64,000 nt of DNA from Epiperipatus broadwayi (GCA_028023455.1 JAQFVV010006273.1:4042142-4106141); one strand, 5' to 3'. Shown: positions 25,401-39,311, numbered from the stretch's first letter. Numbers and translations: made by a program. Notes: generated by a model not told the origin, from the letters alone.

Positions 25401-26154
25401 GTGGATAGAAATCAGTCCACACCTGGTGTGAAAGTGGTATAATAAAAATGACATCACAGAAATATTATTCATTAAGTGAAAATTGGAAATTGTTCCTATT
25501 TTTGTTTATATTTGTGATTTCTCTTTCAGATAGCCCATCTATAATCGATATAACTAATCATTTAACATTGAAGTCTAATTGCCCATGCATGTAAATGAGG
25601 AATGCAATGTTGCATAAATATATAATTCTATTATCATATTAGAAAGATGAATAAATGGCATAACATTTTATGCAACATAAGTGCTTGAATTTGGCTAAAT
25701 AAAAAAAAAATGGAGAAAGAATAATGATTAACTTAAATAAAATGTTAATAATAATTATTAATGAAATAAGTTGAGAAGTTGATTATTTTTGTTCAATTTT
25801 TCATTTAGCTATATATTTTTGTTATGCATAATTTCAAGATCACTATTGTTTCAGTAATATAACATAAACAAAGATGTATTTATTGTATATTAATTTATAG
25901 AAAATTTTAATTTTAACATTAAACATTACTATATCTATGTATTGAGAATGTTTCATCATCTAAAAACCAAAATAAGTTACAAGTTGAAATACATGCTATA
26001 TTATAATAGTCATCAATATTTTCATTATACTAATATGGATGACAAGTAACTGCATATGCTGTTTGGTTAGATGCATTAATTATATATACTTAAATGTGTG
26101 ATTATATATTCAATATAGTATTTAGATCTAAAAATATGTTATGAAATATATATA

Positions 26155-26500
26155 GTAAAGCATAGAGAGATACATGTTGGGAATATTGAGAAGGGATTGA
26201 AAATAAATACTTGGGTGAGAGAACAAAAATATATTATTGATATTATAGAAAAAATTAAAAAATTAAAAGTGAAATGGAATTGGATTGGAAATATTGCTAG
26301 AAGAGATAATAATAAATGGGCGGTTGAAGTGAAATTAAACAGACTTAGAAAGAAGTTAAACGTGAAATGGATAGATGAAATTAAAAAAAAAAATATTGAT
26401 GTGATGTGGAGAACAGAAACTTTGGATCAAAGAAACTGTATTAAACTTGGATTTTCATTCTGAAGTGGATTGATAATGTTTAAAAATAATGATAATGACA
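26155..26500 (+). mobile_element. RTE-like LINE 3' end
   Basis: After a decayed IERYMLGILRRD, an open frame reads KINTWVREQKYIIDIIEKIK, then KLKVKWNWIGNIARRDNNKW. It ends in a W...D.R.WI.LG-like segment (TLDQRNCIKLGFSF). This is the characteristic C-terminus 'NTWIREQTxVTDIIxxIKxLKWxWAGHxARRxDxRW' of RTE-type LINEs. It is followed by ATAATGATAATGA, a short simple tail as RTE elements have. The 5' part is missing. Confidence 0.8.
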
Positions 26501-27696
26501 ATCATTATTTATACAGAAATTAGACCTAATTATATTAATTTTACCACCCTCTAGTATCAAAGTAATCAATGTTAAATTATGTAGTTAATATATTAGTGTC
26601 ACATCTTAAAAAATTATGAATGACTGAATTTAATTATCTACTAATAGCTTATTATTTAATTAAAATATAAGCTGCTATGTAAAAACTAAATTTTGAATTG
26701 TAAAGTATAATGATCAAGACTGACAAAGTGTGTTTCAGGGAAAATATACCTACAGTAGACTATTTTCCAACAACAATTATTTGGGTTTATTCATTATTCA
26801 ATACTTATGTATATATAATTTTTTAAAACTAAATTTATTTAAAAAATAATAAGTCTAAATAAAAATTCAAGGATGTAATTACATTAACTGCTTTCCAAGT
26901 TCTCTAGAATTTCTATTTGGATCAAATAAAATTTGGAAAATGTTTTTCAAATAATACACAGGCTTGGTATTGTCCTTCAGATAATTAATTAACTATTGTA
27001 TTATTGGTTGTAAATGAATATCTAATTATTATTAGGTAAAAGGTGAAAGCTCTATATTTATTGGATTGGCCAGATAAGTAGATTCTGCCTTAAAGAATAA
27101 AATAACATTATTGGAATATTAAATATTCACCTTTTCATTAACTTTTTATATTAATTATATTAATGTTGATATTAACAAGCAATGATAACACACTTTTTTA
27201 TGTACTTAACATAATGTAAATATAATATTTTATTATTTCACTTCAAAAATTATTGTCTGCTTTGCATGTCCATTAGAGTATGCTTTTTGAAGTGAACTAG
27301 AGATGCTATGAAGAAGTCTGTTGGAGAGTCAAAACTGTAAGCTATATTTCAAAATGTGGAGTAACAAATATGTAATTACTTTTGTTTATGGTTGTAACAC
27401 AATGCATTCTTAAGCAAAAATGAAAGAGATATCATGCTTCTTGTTAAAAATTAAAAAAAACAAAACAACAACATTAAAGGCATTGGAAAATGTTTTGCAT
27501 AAACACAGAAAAATGGTAAAGATAACTTGAAAGCACAAACTAGAAATGTAAAAACAAAATAAATTAGGAGAAACAAACAATTTATTGAAAAAATAAAAAA
27601 AAGGAAGGAAATTATGAAGGAAATAACTTTGCAAAAGAAGAAAAGCATTAAAAACAGATGTAATATTATTTACTTACATTGTTCTAATAAAGCATA

Positions 27697-28085
27697 TTTT
27701 TCCGATAGAGGGACCTTCCAAACCATGACACAAGATATGGTCATCTTATCTTTAACTAAATGTCCACTTATATAAATGAATCTGAAGCATCTTGATTTGG
27801 AAGTGTGAAGTTGTTGTTTTCTCCACTATTTAAATCCACAATTTCCTTTACAAATTAACGTACATGATCATAATATTAACTTGCTGTAAATTGCAAGATT
27901 TCATGTACATTAATTTGTAAAAGAAATAGTGGACTTAAAAAGTGGAGAAACCAACAACTTCATGCTTCTAAATCAAGATGCTTTATATTCACCTATATAA
28001 GTGGACATTTAGGTTAAAAATAAGATAGCCACTCTTATCTTTATAAAAGTCACTATCTTGTGTCATGGTTTGGAAGGTCCCTCTA
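27697..28085. repeat. 390-bp palindrome
   Basis: The left arm (27697-27878) and right arm (27888-28085) are reverse complements with small gaps, for example AGAGGGACCTTCCAAACCAT against ATGGTTTGGAAGGTCCCTCT. The right arm has a short extra segment near 28031-28052. No transposase or PLE coding motif is visible in the arms. Confidence 0.85.
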
Positions 28086-28808
28086 TTGGCAAAATATTCT
28101 TGATTATTATGACTTTTAAAGCACATTGAACACAGGTTAAAGCCTGTTTAAAGTATACTTTCTGTGCACTCAATAAATTAATTACTATTTTTTTAATAAC
28201 AAAAGTATAGCTTACAGTGAATAATTTGTTCTTACAAAAATCTATTGTCCAATTTTCAAGCTTGATAAATGTTAGCAGCAAATCCTTACCAATTATACCA
28301 TATCACAATCATTCACTAGAATAGAAACTTGAAGCCTTCTCTTTCACCATGCATGCTTCACTCAAGTTACTACATACCTAAATCTTTATGCTAAAATTGG
28401 CAATTTGATATATTAATGTACTTATATCTGAAAATTGTGAATGCAAAAAGTTTGACATTTGATTTTTTTAGTTTTATATATGTTATTTCAGTACTTTTAT
28501 CATTAAAAGAAAAAAAATCCCTAGAATGAGGACAGATGATATAAAAAATTGTATGAAGCAAATTTGCATTTGTTTAGTCTTTTTAGAAAAATCTAGAGTT
28601 AGTGAATGAAAAGAAAACATCACAGACTTTATAAATATTGAGTCCATAGTTTCTATCAAGATGATTTTGTTAATAAATATGATACCTGGTTTTATAAATC
28701 ATGTAATTAATTGCAATAAATCTGAAATATATATATAAATTAATTATAAATATTAATAGAGAATATATAATTTCAAAATTGTTTTTTTGTAACAATAAAT
28801 ATTTTTAC

Positions 28809-28953
28809 CTTTTTTCCCGATATCATTTTCTGCTACTGCTACGTCTTTATTTGAATTACTGTAATTAAATGATGCTTTGTTAATTTTGACACAGATATCA
28901 GGCAAATATGATGCATGCAAGTCGTCCTGGATTTCTTCAGATAAAAGCAATTT
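28809..28953 (-). CDS. ABCC5-like: ABCC transporter exon: end of TMD1 to NBD1 entry
   Basis: The exon has 48 codons plus one base (entry phase 0, exit phase 1). It begins KLLLSEEIQDDLHASYLPDI and continues CVKINKASFNYS, then a polar stretch ending AENDIGKK. The pattern 'RFKSLFLMEE...IxIKNAxFxW' is where ABCC proteins pass from the last membrane helix into the first beta strand of NBD1; here SCERIK from the previous exon joins KLLLSEE. The acceptor is TATATTTAG and the donor GTAAAAATA. The single overhanging G joins AA of the next exon to give Glu, so the junction is in frame. Confidence 0.9.
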
Positions 28954-29488
28954 CTAAATATAAATGAATTTTTTAAAAATGATAATATAATTTGTAAATG
29001 TATTAAATTATATAAATCTCTACAAAAAACACATTTCTCATTATGCATTTGTCACTAAGCTTAACGTATCTAAAAAAGTCTGTTAACTAATCGAAACCAT
29101 CATATATTAAATAATAAATTACATAATATGTATTAGGAGATGTTTTTTTTTTTTATAGCATTTAGTTGAAACAATTCAATAAGAATGGAAAAAGCTTTAG
29201 ACATCGAGAAACAATTACACAAAACATACATTCAGTGTAAAAATAACTTATAAAAATGTGCTTTTATAATTTGATCAAAGATTTATGCTAATGTATACCT
29301 TATGAGTGACCTTATTTAAAAGTAAATCCTGAGACTTTTTTTAAACAATTAGAAAAATTAAAATTGGCACACATATAAAAAAAATCCATTATGCTTGTGC
29401 AAAAATTAATTAATATTAAAGAAAGAAATAATTATTTGCACATTTTTAAACAATAAAATAACAGTTCTAATGTTGTTTTCAAATAAGT

Positions 29489-29625
29489 AATAATGATTCC
29501 AACACAATTGAAATAAAACTACTACATAGAAATAAATATTTTCTTAGCTAAAACCGATTTAATAAATAAGAAAATATTTATTTCTATAGAGTTGTTTTAT
29601 TTCAATTATGTTAGAATCATTATTA
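29489..29625. repeat. Inverted repeat, 60-bp arms
   Basis: TAATAATGATTCCAACACAA...AATATTTTCTTA (29489-29551) is mirrored by TAAGAAAATATTTATTTCTA...TTAGAATCATTATTA (29568-29625) around a 16-bp loop. Confidence 0.85.
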
Positions 29626-30604
29626 AAATAACAATTATATAAATAAATGATAAATATATATATATTTAAGTAGCACATCAAATAAAAATAACAATAATAA
29701 CATATTCTTTGATGTCCTTTACACAATAAAAATTCCAATACTTTATTATTTCAAATTTTTAAAAATAGCTTAGTATGACTCATCCACCAATCCTCTTTAG
29801 AGCTTTAATATATATACTATATATGTGTACATAATGATACATCAAAATTTATAAAATTTCAAAATATTTGGCAGAAATATATGTCACTTCTTACCCAAAA
29901 GTGGCTTAGCATTGGCAGAGATTAGCTTTAATAAAAAATAAAAGCAAGTTTTTTTTGAGGGGTATCGGACTTATCAATATTACAGTGGAATATAGATTTG
30001 TTCTTTAAAAATAATATATGTGTGATGTTTATGTTATATGCATTCATTAATTGATTAGATAGATACAGATAAGCAAAGGCTTTGTGGATGCATTTAAAAA
30101 GTCTTGCTTTCTTTAATATGTAAAGTTAAGACAATATAAAAATAATTATTATTAGGATCATTTTTTCTTAATTGGATATTTTATATTATCTTTTAACTGT
30201 CATGATTATATTTCTATTCATGAAGTCCATTTATCATCATAAATTTTTTTTAACAAATCTCTTTTTTGATTATTTAAAAAAAAAATACACAGAAACCTGT
30301 GTTTTCAATATAAAGCCATTACATTTTTTAATTTTTATATTTGAAGACTTAGACACAAATCCAGATACATCATAGGTCCACTTTTATCACTTAAGACAAA
30401 ATTGAGATGAAAGTTTTCAGCACAATTTAGCTTGAAGCTATTACATGGATTTACTCATTTATTATTAATTATTGGTTCCATTATATATATATCAACAGTA
30501 ATTGAAAAACTGTATACTATATTTAATTACTGTTGTATTTATTATTTATAATTACAATATTTTGTAATTAATGAACATTTTATATGTATTATATATATGT
30601 GAAG

Positions 30605-30664
30605 AAAAAGAATCTTTAAATAGAATCCTCCTTTACTTAGGAGAATTCTATTTAAAGATTCTTT
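30605..30664. repeat. Strong stem-loop, about 26-bp stem
   Basis: AAGAATCTTTAAATAGAAT-CCTCC pairs with GGAG-AATTCTATTTAAAGATTCTT around the loop TTTACTTA. It is nearly perfect; no poly-T or gene context suggests a dedicated role. Confidence 0.85.
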
Positions 30665-31239
30665 TGTCCCCTTGAACAGATTCCATCTCCCATCACCACC
30701 ACACATATTCCTAGCTAAAATATTATTTATTAGACTTGTCAATTATTGGATGATGAGTTTGAGTGGTTTTTTAATTCTTGTTTTACCTTCTAGAAAAAAA
30801 TAAAAATACTAATTTATTGATCAATATTAAATGAATGACTAATTTTACCATGGACTGGCTTTACAAAAGAATATTTTTAAACCTAATTAGAATCTAAAAA
30901 AAATTTTTTGACTTTTATCTGACCAAGATTCAAACTTAAATTATAAAGTAGCAGACAGATTTGCTATTATTATTTACAAGATTATTTTTATGTTAAGAGT
31001 AAAGAGTTAAGGTCTATAATTAAATATGATAGCTATAAATCTGTAAGCTCATAAAATAGCTGCTTTAAGAAATTATTATTATAGACATAAAAGATTAAAT
31101 AAGTCTAATGGGGTAGCATTATTTCAGAAAGGTCAATTTTATAAAGATTAATTGAGTGTTGGTTACTCTGATAAATTTGTTATAAGTATTTTATTTAATA
31201 GTAGTAATATTTGTAATGATGTAAAGAAGAAAGAAAAAT

Positions 31240-31690
31240 ATGATTTTATTTCTTTGCCACTTAAATTGTCCTGTTACCAAATTGTATTATAAAAATATTA
31301 ATTTGTTTGGAAATATGAAAATTGCTTGCAAAATGGAGATTACTTTGAATAATTTATTAAATAATATAAAAAAAAATTTTGATCAAAAAACTATTCCCAG
31401 AGTAATGTTTAGTATCCTTTATTTTTATAAGAAGATATATATAGGCCAGAATAGTTTGAGCTTAAATGAAAGAATAAAGATACATTAAAATAGGATTAAA
31501 AAGACATATCTTAGTTTTGCTTTATATATTGAAGAAAAAAATAAATGCCACACTATTAATTTTTATGAAGCTAAGGTTGTTCCTTTGAGAGAAATGAAAT
31601 TAAAAAAATATTATTAAAAATTTATGACTCTGAAGCAATTAACTTATTTAAAAGTTCTTTTACTATTAAGGGTGTATGGGAGGTAAGTGG
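31240..31690 (+). mobile_element. Penelope-like element: GIY-YIG endonuclease relic
   Basis: An open frame (31240-31485) ends DQKTIPRVMFSILYFYKKIY then IGQNSLSLNERIKIH. This matches the GIY-YIG entry of PLEs ('GVVYxIxCxxCxKxYIGQTSLSLNERIKIH'). After a stop it continues with LYIEEKNKCHTINFYEAKVV, the downstream conserved 'H...GHxINFxxAKVV' block. The reverse transcriptase is missing. A hammerhead-like fold lies 44 bp downstream. Confidence 0.75.
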
Positions 31691-31733
31691 AATTGTAGGT
31701 AATGTTTAGTTTAAATATGTTGTTATTTTGGAG

Positions 31734-31790
31734 TTCTTTACACTTGAAAAGTCTGCTTGTAGCAGTGAAACCATTGGTTGTGCTTTAGAG
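31734..31790 (+). ncRNA. Decayed hammerhead-ribozyme-like fold next to a PLE
   Basis: Seen in sequence: stem I inner CAC (31741-31743) pairs with GTG (31780-31782), and outer TTCT (31734-31737) with AGAG (31787-31790) across an internal loop. The core TTGAAAA (31744-31750) sits where CUGANGA belongs. Stem II is CTGC-TTGTA-GCAG (31753-31765), followed by GAAA (31767-31770). A two-base-pair stem III, CC-ATT-GG, leads to GTT, an allowed NUH cleavage triplet. PLEs are known to carry hammerheads with a very short stem III. Two core bases differ (C3 to U, G8 to A), so it is probably inactive. Confidence 0.5.
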
Positions 31791-33239
31791 TTTATTTTTT
31801 GGCTAGTCTGTTTGAGTTCTGAATTTGGAGTAATTTTGATTGTGTATAAATATATAAATAAATAAATAAGATTTGATTAAATATATTTATGTATGTTATT
31901 TTGGCTAAAGTAATTCATATAAGATTCAACTATAATTGAGATCTCTAAAGTATAAAGCCAGTGTCCCTGTGACTTCTGTATAACAGCAGAAAATTTAAAG
32001 TGTTGGAAATTTTAACCAAAAGTGTGAATATCATAAGAATAGAATGTGGTTACTGGAAGTATAAAAAGAAAAAAAAAACTGTCAGCTTTCACTAAAAATA
32101 TATTCAAAATAGTCAGAAGTCTTTGTACACAGCCATCTAGTTTTCATCTACTTCTTCAATGCTTTCATAACTTCTATAATATTTTCAGAATTTTTGTAAT
32201 ATAATCTGCTTCACTATTTATATATTTTTTGATATTAGCTTTATTAAAAATAAATATTATTTTTTGTTATAAAATAAATCACCCAAATATAAAGTGATGC
32301 AAAAATCATAAGGGGGGAGGAGAGGGGTTGAAAACAACATTTTTGAATGAAATTATTTTTATTGGAAATAAAATTTCATTATTTTAAATTGTTGTGAACT
32401 TGTTTTAAGATCACCATCAATAATGAATTTGTCCACCCTACAGCACAATCTAGTCTGGATTCAAAATACAATACAACTAACCAATAAATATAGTGTAAAT
32501 GAATAAACAATGTAAAAAAAACCTGATTATATAACAAAATCAGTTAATCTAAGTGTTCATAGTAAAAAAGAAGAGCTAGTTATAAAACTGTGATTTGTTT
32601 GTGAGATAAGTGAATGGAAACACAAGAGTTACTGTGTAACATTCAAAACAGTAATTCAGGATCTGGAATTACTCTAATAGTAATGTACATTGAACACTAT
32701 TTGTAGAAAGTAGTCAGACCTGTTATTTTGATATTAATTTTAATTGCATCTTGTTTATTTATTAGTAAAAAAACATTTTTCAGCAGCAAGACATATTTAC
32801 AGAAAAAAATTCACAATGCAATAATTTCTGGAATGTATGTATTATATTTATTCAATGTATATATATATATAATATGTGTGTACCATATGAGCCATGTTCT
32901 TGTCTGGTCTCAAGTCTGGTCTGAGTGATTTCTGAAATTTTCCAGATTAAAAACAGAAATAGAAATTTTCATTCACACAGATGGCCTATGACAATCAGCT
33001 AGCAAATCAATGATGATTGGAAAATACAAATCTGAATATTCTTAATTAGGTGGTAAATGCCACATGTTTAATCTGGATTAATCAGATGAATGTTATTAAG
33101 ACGGTGATTGTAAAATAAAAAAAAAATTATAATTACAGTTACAGGTGTAGTTATAGTTCTACAGATATTGAACACATGATTATCGTTAATAATCTACTGT
33201 AAACATTTTTATAGTGACATTGCATACACATTCTCATAT

Positions 33240-33460
33240 ATCACCCATTTTTAACCAATATCAATCAACTCCAGAATGAATGTCTCTCTAAGTTTAATCC
33301 TGATTTTTTTTTCATTGATAATTTGTCTACATCACATCGTAGCAACAAAAATTCTTTTTCATCTATCCATTTCACATGCAGTCTCTCTTTCAACATCTTT
33401 TGTAATTTCTTGGAATTCAGTTTAAGATATCAACTGTGTATTTGTTATCATCATATATAT
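33240..33460 (-). mobile_element. RTE-like LINE 3' relic
   Basis: On the minus strand, broken frames read DDNKYTVDILN, IPRNYKR and W/G-MKKNF, corresponding to the same terminal block as at 44.55-45.07 kb ('RRDDNRLSVEILD...RDYKR...'). The nucleotide similarity between the two regions is visible by eye, for example plus-strand CTCTCTAAGTTTAATCC here and CTCTCCAAGTTTAATCC there. The element is 5'-truncated. Confidence 0.6.
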
Positions 33461-36400
33461 TTATAATTTATATCACTTAGTAGAAATAACTGAGTAGAAT
33501 ATTAAAATATATGACTATCAACATTTGACAAATAAAAATTTGCTCTCAAATCAAATGATCATTGAAAGTTGTAGAAAAGTATATAAAAACAATAATGAAT
33601 TGGAAAAAGAAATATAATATATGAAATGAAAAAGCAAAATGAAAAAAGCTAAAGATTGCATTTTTTGTCCAATCAAAACAAAATAATAAACACAGAATGA
33701 CAAACATGGATGTGTAAGAAGTAATGCATTTGATTCAAATTTACTTGATGGTTTACATTGATTTCACTTCAATATATATATATATATTGTGCCCTTTTGT
33801 ATGGGTCTCCATAAATTGTTGTATCAATCTATTTAAAAAATTTTAAATTTAAGATATATTTAGTTAGCTATATGATGTTAATTTATTTATGATAATTTTT
33901 TAAAAAGTGTAATTAAAGTAATTCATGAGTATTTGATATGTAAAAATTGTGCTGATGTTTGAGAGAGACGTTTCAATGGGGATGATAATAGTATATGGTT
34001 GGGAAAACTGGCCATAATTAATACTGCATTAATAAATTTAATAAATAAATGTTTAAAGTTAAAGTTTTTAAAAGACAAGTTAAAATTAAATGCATATATT
34101 TATTGTTGATAAAGATTAAAATTTAATAAATGAATATAAATATTTTAATTATTAGTAGTACATAATAAAAGATTAATATTTGATTTTGATAATATCAAAA
34201 TATTATTTTAAAAAAAAAAAATTGTTATAAGATATTATTTATTTAAAAAATATTTATTTTTAAAAAATGAATTGTTAGTTTATTTTTAGATTATTACAAG
34301 CGTTTGTAGCTTTGTTGTAAAAAACAGATGTTAATTAGACACATACACACATGCTTGGGAGTTTTTTTTGGTAAAGTTGCAAAACTATTTTAAAATTCTG
34401 TTATAAAATTTATAAGTATTATATTAGCTATCATGAAATAAAAAAAAAAATAATTAATGTGAAACATTAAATCTGATTTTTAAAATACTGTTTAAAAACA
34501 TAACGAATAAAAATAGACTTAGTTTGTTTATAAAAATAATCTTATAAAAGTTAAAAGTGAAATTAAGTAAGAAAGTATATTTTAAAAAATGTTTAATGGA
34601 TTTAAATAAATGATAAAGATTAATTTAAGAATTTAATAATGTGATAAATAATAAATATTAAATAAGTCATTATTTATTTTTAATTCTATCTTGTTGGTAA
34701 AATATGTAAATAAGCTAGCAAGTTGATTGTTTAATTTACCAATCAGGTGAGGAGTTTCTTTGGGTATAAAACCAAGGTTCAATTGTTCGGAGGGGATTGT
34801 GATTGAAAATCTAAAAGTAAAGTGTGCTATTAGAAATAGCTAAGTAATTATAGATGCTCTCAAAATCGTTTTAAAATTATAAGAGAGTAGTTTTTTTAAA
34901 ATAATTTATAAAAGTTACCGATAAATATGCAGTGTTAATTTATTATAATTTCCTATTGATCGTTTTATTGAAGCTCAATTTACTATCGAATAGTCATGAG
35001 AACATCGTATAAGGATAAAATGTATTGGAGACTTTATACTAAAATTTTAACAAACGCTGGATTAACTAGGAGAGTTATTGGATGCATAAAAGTAATACGT
35101 TGGACTTTGTATAAATTTAAAAGCTAATGGTAGTTAATTTTTATAAAATAGATATTTAAAAGAATGAGAAATACTTCTTTATAAAGAAAGTATTTGTGAA
35201 TTATAAATCTAAGTATATAACTTAGTAAAGATAGTAAATAATAATGATTATATAAATACTTGCCTTGTTAAGTCTTTATGGTTTAAAAGACTAAATTTTG
35301 ATAGTTTTAAAAGGCAAATAACTTGGAAGTTTAATTGGCCAAGAAATACTTATAAGTAAAAATTATTATATTATTGAAGTCTGAACGCTGGTCGTACAAA
35401 AGAATTTAAAATTAATCTTACCTAAATATTCGTTAAGGAATGCGCAAATAAATTACATGTGGATATCCAAGTAAAATTAAAATAATTAAATAAGAACTTT
35501 ATAAATTATAGACTAATTCTAAAAAATAATAACTTTTAAATAATAATATTTTTTTTTTTTCCTTAAAAAAGAAATGAATCTGGATTCCATAAACTATTTT
35601 AATTGTTATTTTGTTCTTATGGTGGAACTGACTCTTATTTTTATTTTTTAAAAAAGAACGTTTTCATTTTTTTTTCATAAAAACTTTTAAAAAACACGTG
35701 ATGTACCGGAAAAGGAAGTAATGTTTAGTGAAAATTTGTGCCTAGGAAAAAGAACAATTATAGCTGGAAGAAGACACCGTTGGATTTTATGTAATATGTT
35801 TTATTTATTAACTAACATAAATATTTGATTAATTATTGATTTATTAAAGATAGGAAAGGTACATTTACATTTTTTCTTTAAAAAGCTAAATATTAATATA
35901 ACATTTAATTGCATAAAGTTTATTTTTTATTATTATACAACACGTAATATTTTAAAGAATAATTGTTGAGTGTAAATGTGAAATTATTTTGTAAAATTGA
36001 AATCCTGGAGGACATCGTGTGACGGACTGTACATTAAAGTATCATTTATGGTAAAAAATTATGTGATAATAATAATTTGATGTATTTACTATGTTTTTCT
36101 TTAGATCAACCAAATGTTATTTGATTGTTGAATGAATGTATTAATATTTAAATAATATACACGCATAAGATTAATAATAGCAGTTTTATTTTAATATGCA
36201 TACTTTAAATTGATGATGTAAATTTAGTACAACATAATATGAGAACCTAGAAATAATTATATGATTCTTTCGTGAATAAATTTTAATGTTTCTGTTACAA
36301 TATTAGGAATTAGATTTATTATTAGTGTAAGTTATTTATTTTTCTTTTCAAGTAAGTAAGAGGTATATAAAATCTATATTTTATTTTTTTTATTTTATTA

Positions 36401-39311
36401 GATAAGTAAGTTAATTTTACATAAAAATTTATATTTTGATTGAAGGCTTATCGTATATAGATGATGAGGTATAAGAGATTTTGGATAAATATTATTTTTT
36501 TTTATAAATTGGTCATCTATGTTTCTGAAGTTAAATAAGGTTAAAATGATATTTGTAGATAGAAGTTTTTTTAGGAAGGAATAAGAATAACAAGTAAAGA
36601 AGAGTAATAGTTTAAACATAAAAAAAATCATAGAATTTTATTTAATATAATACGTTATAAAATTTGAAATTGTTGAATAATTTTAAAATATTATTTCAAA
36701 AGAACATATACGTATTGCATATTTTGATAAGACATGTGGTATGACATTACACCGGAAGGACATAAATAATTATAATCAATAATTGTTATTATATTACAAA
36801 ACTATATCAGTTTATACATTAATTGATCTTTGAGTAATATTAATAGTGAATGTAATACATACTAGTACATTATAATCTAAATAGCAGTAAGACTTCAGTG
36901 AAGTAGCATTTTAATTATTAAAGTCTGTTTATTTACATATATGCTACATGAATGATATTTCACATAAACCTTTTCTTATATTAATTGATAATAAATGATG
37001 TTTTATTAAAATTAAAGTCATAAACTTAATTAAATGTATTGATAGAACATTTTAAAAAATATATAAATTATCTATTTATGATTCTGGAAATAGTAACAGT
37101 GTAAAAATCTTGTATTATCATTTTTCTTATTTTGTTTTATTTTCTTTAGTTCCATTTGTAAATGTAAATAGTGTAAATAAGTTATATGTTAAAGTTGATG
37201 TAAATAAATTTGTTAAGTTGTTTAAAAGATGTGTCGAATTCATTATTTTACACCACAGCATTTGACAACAGATAATTTGAATAAACATAATATTTGCACA
37301 ATATGAATTTATTATTTTATTATTTTGAGAAAGAAACACAATATTTTCGTAATATAATTTATAGAAATTGATTGACATTAACATATGATATTACAATGGT
37401 CATCAAGTAATTATAATGCACAATATAAGAGTATAAGATTATTTATTGCCACAGATTGTTAAATTATAGGATTTTAGTATATTTTAAAATTAAGATACTA
37501 TATGGAAATGAAGACATGTATATGATTTACTTATTTTCTTAATGATTAATGGTATAATAAAATAGATAAGATTAAGCTATACACTAAAGATTATTATTGT
37601 TAGTTATTGTTATTAGAATAAGTTAGGTGTATTTAGGTTTGATATTAAATCCCTTATCATTCCTATCTACATGAATTATTATTACTTTAAGATAATTAGA
37701 AAACCTGAGATTCTTTAATTATATTTCCTTAACAAAAGATTGAGATTTATTTATCTATGATTATTAAAGATAGTTCATTTATAAAAGTCATAAGAGTGCT
37801 GTAGAGTTAGTAATGAGATAATTAGAAGTAATAGTATTCTTATGCCATTGAGACAGTGTCTTGGAAAGACATTGGCTCAATGTAAATTCAATTACCAATT
37901 GTAACTTCACTTCACAGTCTCATGATTTTAATTACATACTTATTTAATTAGTACATTATATTGAACTATATTAATCTGATAGGTTATAATATTATAAAAA
38001 TATATTAAAGATAGTTGTACATATTTTAGCTGAGCATAATGATTTAATTGAGCTAGTCTTATTTTAAATTATATCATATATCGAGAAGTGAGGGTACAAT
38101 ATATATATAAATTTTATTTGAGTATTTTAAAATAAAAAGCTACTGGAGTCGAATAAAGCAGGTAATTCAGCTTGGGCTGATAATTTTAATTGATTATTAC
38201 ATAGCAATATCATTACAGCACATATTTTTCTAATTTAATAACTAGAAAAGTAAATTTCCACTCATTTCTTCATTTATATCTTAATTTAATTATGAAAATA
38301 TTTAATATATATAAATATTAATCATTTATTTTATTTTAAATATTGTTCACTAGAAATAAAAGTTCACAATAATAATAAAACCATTAAAATGCACTAGTAT
38401 TCAAAGAATAAACAACAGAAGTGTAGCAAATTGATAATATAAAATAGTAGGGATATAAATTAAGAAATTCTGGGACATAAATCATTAATTGTAGAAAGAT
38501 ATTATTTTAGTTAAATAAACAATAGTATAATGTATTTGAATAATTGTTTGATACAATGATTATTTATAACAATAAATTAAAAATTTAAAGAATGATTGAG
38601 ACCCTATTAAATTATTGTGTTGGAAAACAAGATAAAGAAATTTACTTTCACTTTGTGTGGAATTTGCTGTCATTAGAAAGGATCATGTATTTCTATACTC
38701 CCAGCACATTTCAGGGCAAATATGTTGGTCTTGATTTTGCTAGAAAGTCAGATCTGAATTTATTGAAGTGAACAATTTACCTTCATTATACTATTAGTAA
38801 AGTTTTGGATAATGACAAAAATTATTGAGATTTTAAAGATAATGCATGTTAAAAAAATCTCTAATTAAAAGACAAATAGTTGTGATCTTTTAAATAAAAT
38901 ATATAGCTCTGATCACAAGTTTTATTGAAGAAAATACATTTTCCTACAACAGACACAAATATACACACGTCACTACTAAAGAAGAATACTACTTGTTAGA
39001 ACTAGAAAAGAACATATAGATTCTATAAGCATAAGAATGTATGTTTATTTTAACTATGGTACTTTATATTTATAGCAAATATTCAACTTTTAGACTCACT
39101 TAAAAAATATCAATGGCTTATATATCAAACTAAGTATCAGATATGGTAATGGGTTATTCATAGAAGACATTAAAAAGTTTTTGCAATTTTAATAGCTATG
39201 TTTCTTTCTTACTTCACATTAAAGTAAATTTTTACACATAACTATACTAGACTTGTGTGTTTGTGAGTATGTGTAACCAAAATTAAGCAAATAAAAATCA
39301 AATAAGTTTAC

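Larger units (their letters stand above)
24206..28808 (-). other. Intron, 4.6 kb
   Basis: Contains two LINE C-terminal relics (about 24.85-25.4 kb and 26.15-26.5 kb) and the 27.7-28.08 kb palindrome. Apart from these I see nothing supportable in 24206-24850, 25400-26150, 26520-27690 and 28090-28808. Confidence 0.75.
28954..39311 (-). other. Intron, 10.4 kb
   Basis: Contains an inverted repeat (29.5 kb), a stem-loop (30.6 kb), a Penelope-like relic with a hammerhead-like fold (31.2-31.8 kb) and an RTE 3' relic (33.24-33.46 kb). The long stretch 33.5-39.3 kb holds no feature I can support. Between about 34 and 36.5 kb the plus strand is visibly poor in C relative to G. Confidence 0.7.

Noticed and set aside
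27410-27648. Hydrophobic minus-strand frames
   Set aside because: They arise from an A-rich plus strand (Phe/Leu from T-rich complement); no motif and no splice context.
30172-30375. 67-codon plus-strand frame
   Set aside because: Composition-driven (Ile/Phe/Tyr rich), no recognised motif.
34990-35130. Possible helix-turn-helix of a Tc1/mariner transposase (TNAGLTRRVIGCIK)
   Set aside because: Only a short loose resemblance; no catalytic DDE/D motif or terminal inverted repeats were found nearby.
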